Below are positions 1 through 8,166 of a DNA stretch of 22,604 bases, piece after piece; the stretch's first letter is position 1, and every line of letters starts with the position of its first letter. The translations under genes were made by a program, and so were the position numbers. The notes under the pieces are model-generated. The model made no database searches, was not told the origin of the DNA, and worked only from the letters and a program-made list of their open reading frames with translations. Source of the DNA: DATJFQ01 sp035495555 (GTDB taxonomy: Bacteria > Acidobacteriota > Vicinamibacteria > Vicinamibacterales > 2-12-FULL-66-21); contig DATJFQ010000092.1 in NCBI GenBank assembly GCA_035495555.1, positions 1 through 22,604 on the forward strand, given 5' to 3'.

Positions 1-1868
1 TTCGGTCCCGCGAGCGGGAAGTACACGAGCGGTTGTGGGCGATCGCGGAAGCTGTCCTGCATCACGTCGCGCACCACGCCCACAACGGTGAACCAGTCCG
101 GCAGCCCCTCCCGCTGGAGCCGCTTGCCGATCGCCGTGTCGCCGGGCCACAACGTGTTCGCGACCGACTGGCTGACGATCACGTTCGGCAGCGCCGACAA
201 GTGGTCGTTGTCGTCGAACAGGCGCCCGGCGAGGAGCGGGATCCCCATCGCCTTGAAGTAATCGCCGGCCGTGAACGTGACATGGACGAGCGGCCCTGAC
301 TCGACGTCCCCGGCAAAACCTTCCGGCTTCACACGCGCCGACGCGGTGCTCTCGTTGAGCGGAATATTCTCGACGAGTCCGACCGTCTCGACGCCCGGAA
401 GCGCGCGCAGCCGGCGCATGAAATCCAGGTCGAATCGCGCGTATGCCGGACCGTCCGGAAGACGCGGCCCTTCCGGCGCAATCTGAAACGTGAAGAGGTC
501 TGTCGTCGAGTAGCCGGGATCGACATGGCGAAGCTTTGCAAAACTTCGCACGAGCAGGCCCGAACCGATGATGAGCACCAGCGCGAGCGCCGTCTGGCCG
601 ACGACGAGGCCGTCGCGGATCCACGACCGGCGGCCCGTTGCGCCGCGGCCCCCGTCGCGGAGGCGTGTAAAGCTGGCATTCGCGGCGCGGATGGCGGCCG
701 CAGCGCCGCATCCAAGACCCACGAGGATCGCGGCGGCGAACGTGAAGAGGAACGTCCATTCGCTGACCCCGACACGATCGAGCCGCGGGATGCCATCGGG
801 TGCGGCCCGCACGAAAACGGGCAGCGCCGCGTATGCGAGCGCGATCGCGACGACGCCCGCTGCGGCAGAGACGACGAAGGCTTCCGCGAGCTGAAGGCCT
901 GCCACGTGGCCCCGGCTCGCCCCGATCGCGCGCCGCACCGCCGCATCGCGCTGACGCGCTTCCGCGCGGACGAGGAACAGATTCGCGACGTTGGCGCACG
1001 CGATCAGCAGCACGATACCCGCGGCTGCGAGCAGGACCCAGAGCGGGCGCGCGACAGGCCCCAGCATCTCGTCGCGCAGCGGACGCACCACGGCCCGATG
1101 CTGCGAAATGAGCCGCGCGTAAGCGGCGGACCCGCCGAATCGTGCCGGCAGCCGGGACGCGAGCGTGTTCAGCTCCGTCGTGACCGCATCGATCGTCGCG
1201 CCGGGCGCCAGCCGTGCAACGAGCGGGGCGCCGAACCGACCCGGCGTAATCTGCTCCGGCTTGATGCGGGTCGACATCCACAGCAGCGTCCCGTCGTCGG
1301 GAAACCGGAAGTCGCGCCCCATCACGCCGACAATGGTCCGGTCGCTTCCCGCTACCGAATAGGTCCTGCCCAGAACGTCGGGGCTGCCGCCGAACCACGA
1401 CTGCCAGAGCGCGTAACTGATCACCACGACACGATCCTCGTCGTCGGCGACCGGCAGCCGCCCGAGAATCGGCTGCACGCCAAGTGTCGTGAAGAGCGAA
1501 TACGTCGGCGCGGACATGCGGATGCGTTCGACGCGGTCGTTCGCGCGCAGCGTCGACGTGAACGAGTTGTAGGTCGAGACGTCCTCGAGCAGTTTCGATT
1601 GTTCGTGATACTGCACGAAGAACTCAGCGGAGACGCCGAACTCGGGCGGGAAGTCGGATCCGGGTGCCGAGGCGAGGATGTTCACGAGGCGGTCCGCATG
1701 GGCGTAGGGGAGCGGATCGAGCAGCACCTTGTCCACGACGCTGAAGATCGCGGCGTTGGCGCCGATAGCGAGGGCCAGCGTCGTGATGGCCATGAGCGTG
1801 AACCCTGGTGTGTGCGTCAGCAGCCGTATCGCCTGACGAAGATGCCGTGCCCAGTCGCCGACGCGCAT
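1..1868 (-). CDS. Orphan MacB/FtsX-type ABC permease (ADOP-like), 3' end off the window
   Basis: Reading the minus strand from ATG at 1868 gives 622 complete codons still open at the window edge. The protein starts MRVGDWARHLRQAIRLL and has a first membrane segment at about residues 24-45 (FTLMAITTLALAIGANAAIF). A periplasmic MacB-like domain follows, then membrane segments near 275-300, 325-350 and 367-392. The second half begins near 418 with GQTALALVLIIGSGLLVRSF and leads into a second periplasmic domain. This duplicated MacB_PCD-FtsX order without an ATPase domain is typical of acidobacterial duplicated orphan permeases, which are about 800 residues long, so the last membrane segments lie outside the window. 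A GGAGG lies 7 bases before the ATG. The gene follows the small secreted protein at 1929-2432 after 60 bases, so the two may be cotranscribed. Substrate unknown; no ATPase gene is visible nearby. Confidence 0.88.
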   Translation of the reverse strand, partial: MRVGDWARHLRQAIRLLTHTPGFTLMAITTLALAIGANAAIFSVVDKVLLDPLPYAHADRLVNILASAPGSDFPPEFGVSAEFFVQYHEQSKLLEDVSTYNSFTSTLRANDRVERIRMSAPTYSLFTTLGVQPILGRLPVADDEDRVVVISYALWQSWFGGSPDVLGRTYSVAGSDRTIVGVMGRDFRFPDDGTLLWMSTRIKPEQITPGRFGAPLVARLAPGATIDAVTTELNTLASRLPARFGGSAAYARLISQHRAVVRPLRDEMLGPVARPLWVLLAAAGIVLLIACANVANLFLVRAEARQRDAAVRRAIGASRGHVAGLQLAEAFVVSAAAGVVAIALAYAALPVFVRAAPDGIPRLDRVGVSEWTFLFTFAAAILVGLGCGAAAAIRAANASFTRLRDGGRGATGRRSWIRDGLVVGQTALALVLIIGSGLLVRSFAKLRHVDPGYSTTDLFTFQIAPEGPRLPDGPAYARFDLDFMRRLRALPGVETVGLVENIPLNESTASARVKPEGFAGDVESGPLVHVTFTAGDYFKAMGIPLLAGRLFDDNDHLSALPNVIVSQSVANTLWPGDTAIGKRLQREGLPDWFTVVGVVRDVMQDSFRDRPQPLVYFPLAGP

Positions 1869-1928
1869 ACGGATCCCTCCTTTGAAGAAGCTTGGACGGA
1901 TCAAAGAGAGAAAAGTTTGCCGCGAGTG

Positions 1929-2432
1929 CTATTCGGGCTGTGCGGGGACGATTTGAATGATGGTTTTGAACCGCGCGGGCTGCTTTCCGCGCTTCGGGTT
2001 CATATATCCTGCGGCGCCACCCCAGGTGTAATCCTTGACCGTGACACTGGGCGGGAACGCCATCGTGTCCTCGCGGTACTTGCCGATATCGAACTCCTGG
2101 ATCGGCGGCTCTTCGTAGACGAGATCTCCCTTCTGCTTGAGCACCGTCCGGTAGTAGTTCACGATTTCCGAAAAGCCCGCGTTGGTGCCGAACAGGTAAT
2201 ACCGCTGGCCTTTGCCGGCGTCGTAGGACGCGATGAACTCAGCGCCCGGATATACGGGGACGCCAAGGGTGGCCTCGCCGGGTTCGGCTGTCGCCGGCGC
2301 TGGCTGCTGCGGCTGCGCCGACGGCGCCTCGACCGGCGTCCGCTGCGCCGGGGTCTGCGGACGCTCGCCGGGCTTTGGAAACGGCTGCGGAGTCTGGGCC
2401 AGCATCGCGATCGCGATGAGTTGCGGCAGCAT
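1929..2432 (-). CDS. Small secreted protein of unknown function, Pro/Gln-rich linker plus conserved C-terminal domain
   Basis: With ATG at 2432 the product is 167 residues. It begins MLPQLIAIAMLAQTPQPF, a short hydrophobic signal-like segment. A Pro/Gln/Ala-rich linker covers about residues 15-52, and a compact domain starts at VPVYPGAEFIASYDAG and runs through GFSEIVNYYRTVLKQKG to the end. The YPGA opening and the NYYRTVLKQKG helix recall small acidobacterial envelope proteins, but I cannot name a family. An in-frame ATG at 2456 would add eight residues and overlap the divergent peptidase start. I prefer 2432 because a perfect TATAAT lies 7 bases upstream of it (2440-2445) and would cut the longer form off its promoter, implying a leaderless message. 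Function unknown. Confidence 0.75.
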   Translation of the reverse strand: MLPQLIAIAMLAQTPQPFPKPGERPQTPAQRTPVEAPSAQPQQPAPATAEPGEATLGVPVYPGAEFIASYDAGKGQRYYLFGTNAGFSEIVNYYRTVLKQKGDLVYEEPPIQEFDIGKYREDTMAFPPSVTVKDYTWGGAAGYMNPKRGKQPARFKTIIQIVPAQPE

Positions 2433-2438
2433 GGTTCG

Positions 2439-2445
2439 TATTATA
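2439..2445. promoter_or_regulatory. Candidate bidirectional -10 element between divergent genes
   Basis: The bases TATTATA read as TATAAT on the minus strand (2445 to 2440), 7 bases before ATG 2432. On the plus strand they read TATTAT (2439-2444), 10 bases before ATG 2455. One A/T-rich word in a G+C-rich setting could therefore serve both genes. I see no good -35 box on either side. Both transcripts would be leaderless or nearly so. Confidence 0.45.
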
Positions 2446-2454
2446 GAGCCCGAC

Positions 2455-3579
2455 ATGAATCGCCTGCGTGATTACTGCGAAATCCACCTGACCGAGATCC
2501 TTGCCGATACGGAAGCGTTCGCGCGGCGGGAGTCTCCAAGCACCGACAAGGGCGCCGTCGATCGCTGCGGTGAAGACATTGCCGCGCGATGCCGGGCCGC
2601 CGGCGCAGAGATCCGGTGGCTTCGCCGCGAGGATCGCGGCAATCACATCCTGGCGTCCTGGCCCGGCCATGAGCCGGCGATTCTGCTGCTTGGCCATTTC
2701 GACACGGTATGGCCGCTCCACACAATCGCCGAAATGCCGGTCGCGCGTGACGGAGATCGGCTGACCGGGCCGGGCGTCTTCGATATGAAGGCCGGCATCG
2801 CGGTTGCGCTTGCCGCCATGCGCGCGTTGAAAGCGAACGACATGCGGCATCCTGCGATCCGCATGCTGTGGACGACGGACGAAGAGATCGGGAGTGCCAC
2901 GTCGCGCGGTGACATCGAAGCGTTCGCTCGCCTCTCACGCGCCGTGCTGGTGCTCGAACCCTCGCTGCCGGGCGGCGCGCTCAAGACAGCCCGGAAAGGC
3001 TGCGGGCAATACGACCTGATCGTTGACGGGGTTGCGGCACATGCCGGTCTCGATCCCGCCAAAGGCGTCAGCGCCATCCACGAGCTCGCCACTCAGATTC
3101 GCGAGATCGAACAGCTCACCGATCTCAGCACGGGCGTTACGGTGAACGTCGGGATTGTCGAGGGAGGGACCCGCCCCAACGTCGTGGCCGCTCGCGCGCG
3201 CGCCGTGATCGACGCGCGGGCGCTGACCGTGGCCGACGCGGAACGGGTCGATCATGTCCTCCGGAGGCTGCAACCGATGCGTGCCGGCGCGCGTCTTACA
3301 TTACAGGGAGGATTCGAGCGACCGCCGATGGAGCGGAGCCCGGAGATCGAGCGTCTGTTCGAACTGGCGCGAGACGTTGCGGGCGAGCTTGGCCGCACAC
3401 TTGAAGAGGGAAGCGCGGGGGGCGGCTCGGACGGCAATTTCACCGCAGCGCTGGGTGTGCCGACGCTCGATGGCCTCGGCGCTGTCGGCGACGGCGCGCA
3501 TGCCTCCCACGAACACGTCATCGTTTCGGAGTTGCCCTGGCGCGCGGCGCTCGTGGCGGGTCTCCTGAGCCGTCTCTGA
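2455..3579 (+). CDS. M20 family metallopeptidase, glutamate carboxypeptidase (CPG2)-like
   Basis: 374 residues from ATG 2455. This is a two-zinc exopeptidase of the M20A/CPG2 group. GHFDTVW supplies His81 and Asp83, GPGVFDMKAG the bridging Asp110, TTDEEIGS the catalytic Glu143 and Glu144, VLEPS the ligand Glu168, and GDGAHASHEHV the C-terminal ligand His349. The dimerisation insert lies at about residues 180-290 (DGVAAHAGLDPAKGVSAIHE). No signal peptide is visible, so it is probably cytoplasmic. CPG2-like enzymes release C-terminal glutamate from folates or cleave acyl-amino acids and dipeptides; the substrate here is unknown. Upstream in-frame ATGs (from 2233) lie inside the divergent gene and were rejected. 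No ribosome binding site precedes ATG 2455; a TATTAT sits 10 bases upstream. The stop is 19 bases before htpX. Confidence 0.9.
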   Translation: MNRLRDYCEIHLTEILADTEAFARRESPSTDKGAVDRCGEDIAARCRAAGAEIRWLRREDRGNHILASWPGHEPAILLLGHFDTVWPLHTIAEMPVARDGDRLTGPGVFDMKAGIAVALAAMRALKANDMRHPAIRMLWTTDEEIGSATSRGDIEAFARLSRAVLVLEPSLPGGALKTARKGCGQYDLIVDGVAAHAGLDPAKGVSAIHELATQIREIEQLTDLSTGVTVNVGIVEGGTRPNVVAARARAVIDARALTVADAERVDHVLRRLQPMRAGARLTLQGGFERPPMERSPEIERLFELARDVAGELGRTLEEGSAGGGSDGNFTAALGVPTLDGLGAVGDGAHASHEHVIVSELPWRAALVAGLLSRL

Positions 3580-3586
3580 GTTCTGA

Positions 3587-3592
3587 CATAAT
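3587..3592 (+). promoter_or_regulatory. -10-like hexamer before the M48 protease gene
   Basis: CATAAT ends 6 bases before ATG 3599, inside the 19-base gap after the peptidase stop. No ribosome binding site is present, so a leaderless transcript starting at or next to the ATG is plausible. No -35 box was recognised. Confidence 0.35.
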
Positions 3593-3598
3593 CCAATC

Positions 3599-4447
3599 AT
3601 GCCCAACGGCCTGAAAACAGTACTGCTTCTCGGCTTGCTAAGCGGTCTTCTCCTCGCGATCGGCGACCTGGCCGGAGGTCCGAACGGGATGGTGATCGCG
3701 CTGGTGATCGCCGCCGTGATGAATTTCGGGTCCTACTGGTTTTCCGACAAGCTTGTGCTCCGGATGTATCGGGCGCAGGAGGTCGGGCCCGGCGATCGGC
3801 TGTACTCAATCGTCGAGCGTCTCAGCCGTCAGGCGGGGCTGCCGATGCCGCGGGTATACATCATCCCGGATGCGTCGCCGAACGCGTTCGCGACCGGACG
3901 CAATCCCGAGCACGCCGCTGTCGCCGCCACACAAGGCATTCTGCAGGTGCTGAGCGATGCGGAACTCGAGGGCGTCATCGGGCACGAGCTCACGCACGTC
4001 AAGCATCGCGACATCCTCATCAGCTCTGTCGCGGCGACGATCGCTGCCGCCATCATGATGTTCGGGCGGATGGCGATGTATGCGGGCATGTTTGGCGGAT
4101 TCGGCGGCCGGGACGACGGCCGCGACCGTGGCAGCAACCCGATCGCGCTGCTTGCGATGATGCTGCTCGCGCCGCTTGCCGCGGCGCTCATTCAGATGGC
4201 CATTTCGCGGTCGCGCGAATACTCGGCCGACAAGGGCGGCGCGCAGATCGCGGGCAACCCGTATGGGCTGGTCGAGGCGCTGAAGAAGATCGACGCGATG
4301 TCCAAGCGCGTGCCGCTCGACGCCAACCCGGCCACGGCGCACATGTTCATCATCCAGCCGTTCTCGGCCGGCGGCCTCGCCTCGCTGTTCAGCAGCCATC
4401 CGCCAACCGAGGCGCGGATCCGCGCGCTTCTCGGCGAGACTCGATAG
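3599..4447 (+). CDS. htpX: HtpX-like M48 membrane metalloprotease
   Basis: 282 residues, the usual HtpX length. Two hydrophobic N-terminal segments lie at about 5-25 and 30-47, and two more at about 141-165 and 180-203. The zinc site is HELTH at 129-133 within EGVIGHELTHVKHRD, with the third ligand Glu207 in SRSREYSADKGG. The conserved DASPNAFATG and AVAATQGIL stretches before the zinc helix are typical of the family. HtpX sits in the inner membrane with its active site in the cytoplasm and degrades damaged or misfolded membrane proteins. The gene stands between a cytosolic peptidase and a ClpA-type unfoldase, a small proteolysis neighbourhood, but 223 bases separate it from clpA. Confidence 0.93.
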   Translation: MPNGLKTVLLLGLLSGLLLAIGDLAGGPNGMVIALVIAAVMNFGSYWFSDKLVLRMYRAQEVGPGDRLYSIVERLSRQAGLPMPRVYIIPDASPNAFATGRNPEHAAVAATQGILQVLSDAELEGVIGHELTHVKHRDILISSVAATIAAAIMMFGRMAMYAGMFGGFGGRDDGRDRGSNPIALLAMMLLAPLAAALIQMAISRSREYSADKGGAQIAGNPYGLVEALKKIDAMSKRVPLDANPATAHMFIIQPFSAGGLASLFSSHPPTEARIRALLGETR

Positions 4448-4630
4448 CGGCTCGTTCGGGCGCTGTGATTGTGGCGTGCGCTCCACTCTCCGGCGCAGCG
4501 CTCGGCATCCTGCCGGCCTCGCGAGAGGTCGCGGCGACTGTGGCCGTATGACCACTATCGTCTCCAGCGCGTTCTAATTCCACGACTTAGCCGAATCTCA
4601 TCCAGTCCCCGCGCGTTGGACGCGATCTTG

Positions 4631-4646
4631 CTGTCTTTGAAGACAG
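4631..4646 (+). other. Perfect hairpin in the clpA-like leader
   Basis: CTGTCT TTGA AGACAG forms a 6-bp stem with a 4-base loop, ending 13 bases before the ribosome binding site of the clpA-like gene. It lacks a T-tract, so it is not a terminator. It lies in the 223-base gap 4448-4670, where I see no gene. It may shape the leader RNA. Confidence 0.35.
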
Positions 4647-4670
4647 GAAGTTTTGGCGCGGAGGACAGAC

Positions 4671-6962
4671 GTGGAGGACTTCGATATCCCGCAGAATAAA
4701 ATGGCCGAATCAGCCGAGCGCGTGGTCGATCGCGCGCTGGATGAGGCCCGGCGCCGCGAGCATGCGCTGCTGACGAACGAGCACGTCTGCCTTGCCTTCG
4801 CCCAGGTGGAGTGGGACATGTTCGGCGAGGTCATGCGCGACCTCGAACTGAACCCGCACGAAATCCTGCAGGCGCTCGAAGAGCATCTGCGGCTGCTGCC
4901 GAGCGTGCCCGGGCGCGAACTGCGCGTCGCACCGTCGACGAAGCTGCTCTTCAAGCTGGCTCTGCTTCATGCGAGCCGGTGCGGACGACACACCGTCGAA
5001 GCGACGGATCTGTTTTCGGCGATTTTCGAGGAGACGCAGGGCATACCGGTCTCGATCATCCGGCGCCACGGCATCGAGCCGGAAGCGCTCGTCTCCCGCC
5101 TCGCCACCCGCATGCGCGATCACGAGCTTCGTGAGGAACGGCTGAAGAAGCGTTTCGAGCTGCCCCCGTTCCTGAAGCATTTCGCCACGAACCTGAATCA
5201 GCTCGCCCGGCAGGACAAGATTCCGCCGGTGTTCGGCCGCGACGCGGAAATGGATCGCGTGCTGGAGATCCTCTGCCACCGCGAGCGCGCGAACTCGGTG
5301 CTGCTGCTTGGCGAACCGGGCGTCGGCAAGACCGCGATCGCCGAGGGCATCGCGCGCAGGATCGAATTCGAGCCCGAAAAGGTGCCGGTCCGCCTGCGCG
5401 ACTGCCAGGTCGTGAACCTGCAGATGAACACGATGGTCGCCGGGACGATGCTCCGCGGCATGTTCGAGGACCGCATTCAGAACGTGATTCGCGAGATCAA
5501 GGAGCGGCCGAGCCTGATCCTGTTCATCGACGAAGTGCACACGATGATTGGCGCCGGCTCGGCGCTCGGCGCCCCCTCGGACGCCGCCAACGTGTTCAAG
5601 TCGGTGCTCGCGCGCGGTGAGGTGCGGATCATCGGCGCCACCACGCTGAGCGAGTACAAGGAATTCATCCAGGAAGACGAGGCGCTGGCCCGCCGCTTCC
5701 GCACGGTGCAGGTCTCGGAACCGTCGATCGAGGAGACGCGCACGATCCTGTACAACCTGCGGCCGCGGCTCGAGCGGAACTACTCGGTTCGCATCAAAGA
5801 CGAAGCGATCGAAACGGCACTCGAGATGTCGCCGCGTTACATGCGGCACCTGCAGCTGCCCGACAAAGTGATCGGCTGGCTCGACACGGCCGCCGTCAAG
5901 GCGGAAATCGACCGTCGCTGGGAAGTGTGCGACGACGACGTCGTCGAGGTGATCTCGCAGGTCGCGCAGATTCCCGAAGACATGGTGTTCCGCGAAGTCA
6001 CGGATCGGTTCCGCGACATCGAAGATCGCCTGTCGACGCGCGTCGTCGGGCAGAAGAACGCAATTGATGCCGTCGCCCGGCGCCTGATTCTCAACAAAGG
6101 TCCGTTGAAGGACGGCTTCGATCGTCCTGACGGCGTTCTCCTGTTCCTCGGGCCGACGGGCGTCGGCAAGACGGAGCTGGCGAAGTCGGTGGCGGAGTTC
6201 CTCTTCGGCGACGCGAAGAAGATGATCCGCGTCGACATGTCGGAGTATCAGGACGGCGCCGTTGCCGTCGACAAGCTGATCGGCATGCCGCGCGGCATCG
6301 TGGGGTCGGAGCGCGGCGGCGTGCTGACGAACCAGTTGAAGGACAACCCCTACTCGGTCGTGCTGCTCGACGAAGTCGAGAAGGCCAGCCCGGGGATGTT
6401 GAACCTGTTCCTGCAGGCGTTCGACGAAGGCTGGATCACCGACGGCCGGGGCAAGCGCGTGTATCTGAGCGACGCCATCATCATCATGACGTCGAACATC
6501 GGGTGCGAGCACTTCCGCAAGCTGACGAACCCGCTCGGCTTCTACTCGAAGCAGATCGGCATCGAGCAGGTACAGGGGGACATCAGCCGCGAACTCGAAC
6601 GCCGGTTCTCGCCGGAGTTCCGGAACCGGATCGACGAGGTCGTGATGTTCACCCCCCTGGCGAAGGACGAAGTCCGTCAGATCACGCTGCAGCAGATCGA
6701 GAAGATCACCGGGGCGCTCGGCAGGAGTGGACGGACGCTGACGGTCACGCCGGACGCGGTCGAGCAACTGGTGAAGGACGGCTACAGCCTCGCTTACGGG
6801 GCGCGTTTCCTCAAACGCGTCATCGAGAACAAGATCAAGATGCCGATCAGCCAGCGCTGGACCGAAGGGCAGTCGTTCGTCGCGGACGTGCGGGACGGAC
6901 AGCTCGAAGTGGACGTGGTCGAGGCGCGCGGCGGCTATCCCGCACTGGCGGCGACGGCATAA
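4671..6962 (+). CDS. clpA: ClpA-type AAA+ ATP-dependent protease unfoldase
   Basis: 763 residues from GTG 4671, chosen because GGAGG (4660-4664) lies 6 bases upstream. A TTG at 4653 is in frame but precedes that site. The N-terminal Clp_N repeat domain covers about 1-150. AAA+ module 1 has Walker A GEPGVGKTA near 213 and Walker B LFIDEVHT near 284. Module 2 has GPTGVGKTE near 494 and VVLLDEVEKA near 562. No coiled-coil M domain is inserted between module 1 and FREVTDRFRDIEDRLSTRVVGQ, as in ClpA rather than ClpB or ClpC. A tripeptide LGF near 620 (NPLGFYSK) sits where the ClpP-docking loop of ClpA is, so partnership with ClpP is likely. Neither clpP nor clpS is in the window. A terminator follows the stop. 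Confidence 0.92.
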   Translation: MEDFDIPQNKMAESAERVVDRALDEARRREHALLTNEHVCLAFAQVEWDMFGEVMRDLELNPHEILQALEEHLRLLPSVPGRELRVAPSTKLLFKLALLHASRCGRHTVEATDLFSAIFEETQGIPVSIIRRHGIEPEALVSRLATRMRDHELREERLKKRFELPPFLKHFATNLNQLARQDKIPPVFGRDAEMDRVLEILCHRERANSVLLLGEPGVGKTAIAEGIARRIEFEPEKVPVRLRDCQVVNLQMNTMVAGTMLRGMFEDRIQNVIREIKERPSLILFIDEVHTMIGAGSALGAPSDAANVFKSVLARGEVRIIGATTLSEYKEFIQEDEALARRFRTVQVSEPSIEETRTILYNLRPRLERNYSVRIKDEAIETALEMSPRYMRHLQLPDKVIGWLDTAAVKAEIDRRWEVCDDDVVEVISQVAQIPEDMVFREVTDRFRDIEDRLSTRVVGQKNAIDAVARRLILNKGPLKDGFDRPDGVLLFLGPTGVGKTELAKSVAEFLFGDAKKMIRVDMSEYQDGAVAVDKLIGMPRGIVGSERGGVLTNQLKDNPYSVVLLDEVEKASPGMLNLFLQAFDEGWITDGRGKRVYLSDAIIIMTSNIGCEHFRKLTNPLGFYSKQIGIEQVQGDISRELERRFSPEFRNRIDEVVMFTPLAKDEVRQITLQQIEKITGALGRSGRTLTVTPDAVEQLVKDGYSLAYGARFLKRVIENKIKMPISQRWTEGQSFVADVRDGQLEVDVVEARGGYPALAATA

Positions 6963-6990
6963 GCGCGAAATCGTCTTTGGGTAACCTGGT

Positions 6991-7018
6991 GGGCGCCCCT
7001 TTACGCGGCGCCCTTTTT
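6991..7018 (+). terminator. Intrinsic terminator after clpA
   Basis: GGGCGCC (6991-6997) pairs perfectly with GGCGCCC (7007-7013) across a 9-base loop and is followed by TTTTT (7014-7018). It starts 29 bases after the clpA stop and ends just before the radical SAM gene, so that gene probably needs its own promoter. Confidence 0.8.
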
Positions 7019-7026
7019 CAGCGATC

Positions 7027-8079
7027 ATGAGGCGAAGGTTTGGCGAAACCATGTCCGATGCCCTCTTCGATCTCGGCGCCCGGCCGCCCACCACCAGGAC
7101 CATCGCCCTGCAGGTGCGCGAGCGGGGTCTCGACGCGCTGGAACAGGCCCAGCTCCGGGCGGACGCCGCCCGCTATCAGGAGGTCACGTGCCGTTCGGCG
7201 CTCAATCCTGTCAAGGGGATGCCCTTCAAGTGGACGCTGAATCCGTATCGCGGCTGCACGCACGCGTGCCACTACTGCTTCGCGCGCCGCTATCACACGC
7301 AATTCGAGCTGGGATCGGGCGACGAGTTCTCGTCGGTGATCTTCGTGAAAACGAACTTCCCGGACGTGCTGCGCCGGGAACTCGATCGCCCGTCGTGGTC
7401 GCGGGACATGGCGGCGCTCGGGACGGCAACGGACCCGTATCAACCTATCGAAGGTCACTACAGGCTGACGCGCCGTACGATCGAGGCACTGCTCGCGGCA
7501 AAGAACCCCGTCGGCATCGTGACCAAGGGGCCGATGATCGTGCGCGATGCGGATCTGCTCGCCGATCTGTCTCGGGTTGCGGAGTGCACCGTCTGCGTGA
7601 GTGTCCCGACCGTCGATGAAGACGCCTGGCGCGCGCTGGAGCCAGGCACCGCGCACCCGCTGCAACGGCTGCGCGCGGTCCGCAAACTGCGCGACGCGGG
7701 CGTGAAAGCCGGCGTCCTCATGGCGCCGGTGGTCCCGGGGTTCACGACGAGGAAATCGCAGCTCGACGCCACAATCAAAGCGGCCCGGGATCACGAAGCC
7801 GCGTTTCTGGGCGCCAACGTCATGTACCTCGAAGGCGGTACGAAGGACCACTTCATGCGCTTCCTGCGCGACGAGTTTCCCGACATGGTCGACGGCTACG
7901 TTCGCCTCTATCCAGGCGCGTACGCGGCGCCGGATTACGTCAAGGCGGTGAAAGGGCTGATCGCGGTGCTCCAGGAGAAGTACGACGTCAATCGTCGCCG
8001 CCGCATCGAGCAGCCCGACGCCGGGAACCGCCCCGAACCGCCCCCGCCGTCCGACCCCCAATCCTCATTCGACTGGTAA
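7027..8079 (+). CDS. Rv2578c-like radical SAM protein
   Basis: 350 residues from ATG 7027, or 342 from ATG 7051 (MSDALFDLG). Neither start has a good ribosome binding site. The [4Fe-4S] cysteines are Cys77, Cys81 and Cys84 in GCTHACHYCFARRYH, a CxxxCxxC motif preceded by the conserved LNPYRG. A triose-phosphate-isomerase-like fold follows (SVIFVKTNFPDVLRREL, GTATDPYQPIEG, GIVTKGPM, VCVSVPTVDED, LMAPVVPGFT). This layout matches the Rv2578c/PA0069 branch related to spore photoproduct lyase, whose reaction is not known. The C-terminal tail is rich in Arg and Pro. The gene starts 9 bases after the clpA terminator. A short inverted repeat (7037-7050, GGTTT GGCG AAACC) lies against the second ATG. 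Confidence 0.87.
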   Translation: MRRRFGETMSDALFDLGARPPTTRTIALQVRERGLDALEQAQLRADAARYQEVTCRSALNPVKGMPFKWTLNPYRGCTHACHYCFARRYHTQFELGSGDEFSSVIFVKTNFPDVLRRELDRPSWSRDMAALGTATDPYQPIEGHYRLTRRTIEALLAAKNPVGIVTKGPMIVRDADLLADLSRVAECTVCVSVPTVDEDAWRALEPGTAHPLQRLRAVRKLRDAGVKAGVLMAPVVPGFTTRKSQLDATIKAARDHEAAFLGANVMYLEGGTKDHFMRFLRDEFPDMVDGYVRLYPGAYAAPDYVKAVKGLIAVLQEKYDVNRRRRIEQPDAGNRPEPPPPSDPQSSFDW

Positions 8080-8114
8080 AGGAATTGATGATTGTGAATT
8101 AAGAACGAAAGAAT

Positions 8115-8158
8115 TTGGGAATTGGGAATTGGGAATTGGGAGTTGGGAGTTGGGAGTT
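8115..8158 (+). repeat. Tandem heptamer array, TTGGGAR x 6
   Basis: Six head-to-tail 7-base units fill 8115-8156: three TTGGGAA, then three TTGGGAG, with a partial TT. They lie in the 185-base gap 8080-8264 between the radical SAM gene and the small secreted protein. The ordered switch from A to G at the last base suggests expansion by slippage or copying. The gap holds no other gene. Confidence 0.9.
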
Positions 8159-8166
8159 CCATTTGG

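Noticed and set aside
525..2471. 648-codon open frame on the plus strand
   Set aside because: It is antisense to the permease and the small secreted protein, both of which show family motifs, membrane segments and starts. Its translation is Arg/Asp-rich with no recognisable domain, as expected from third-position G+C bias.
4710..7103. 797-codon open frame antisense to clpA
   Set aside because: Both AAA+ modules on the plus strand are intact. The antisense product is Arg/His/Asp-rich and featureless, a G+C shadow.
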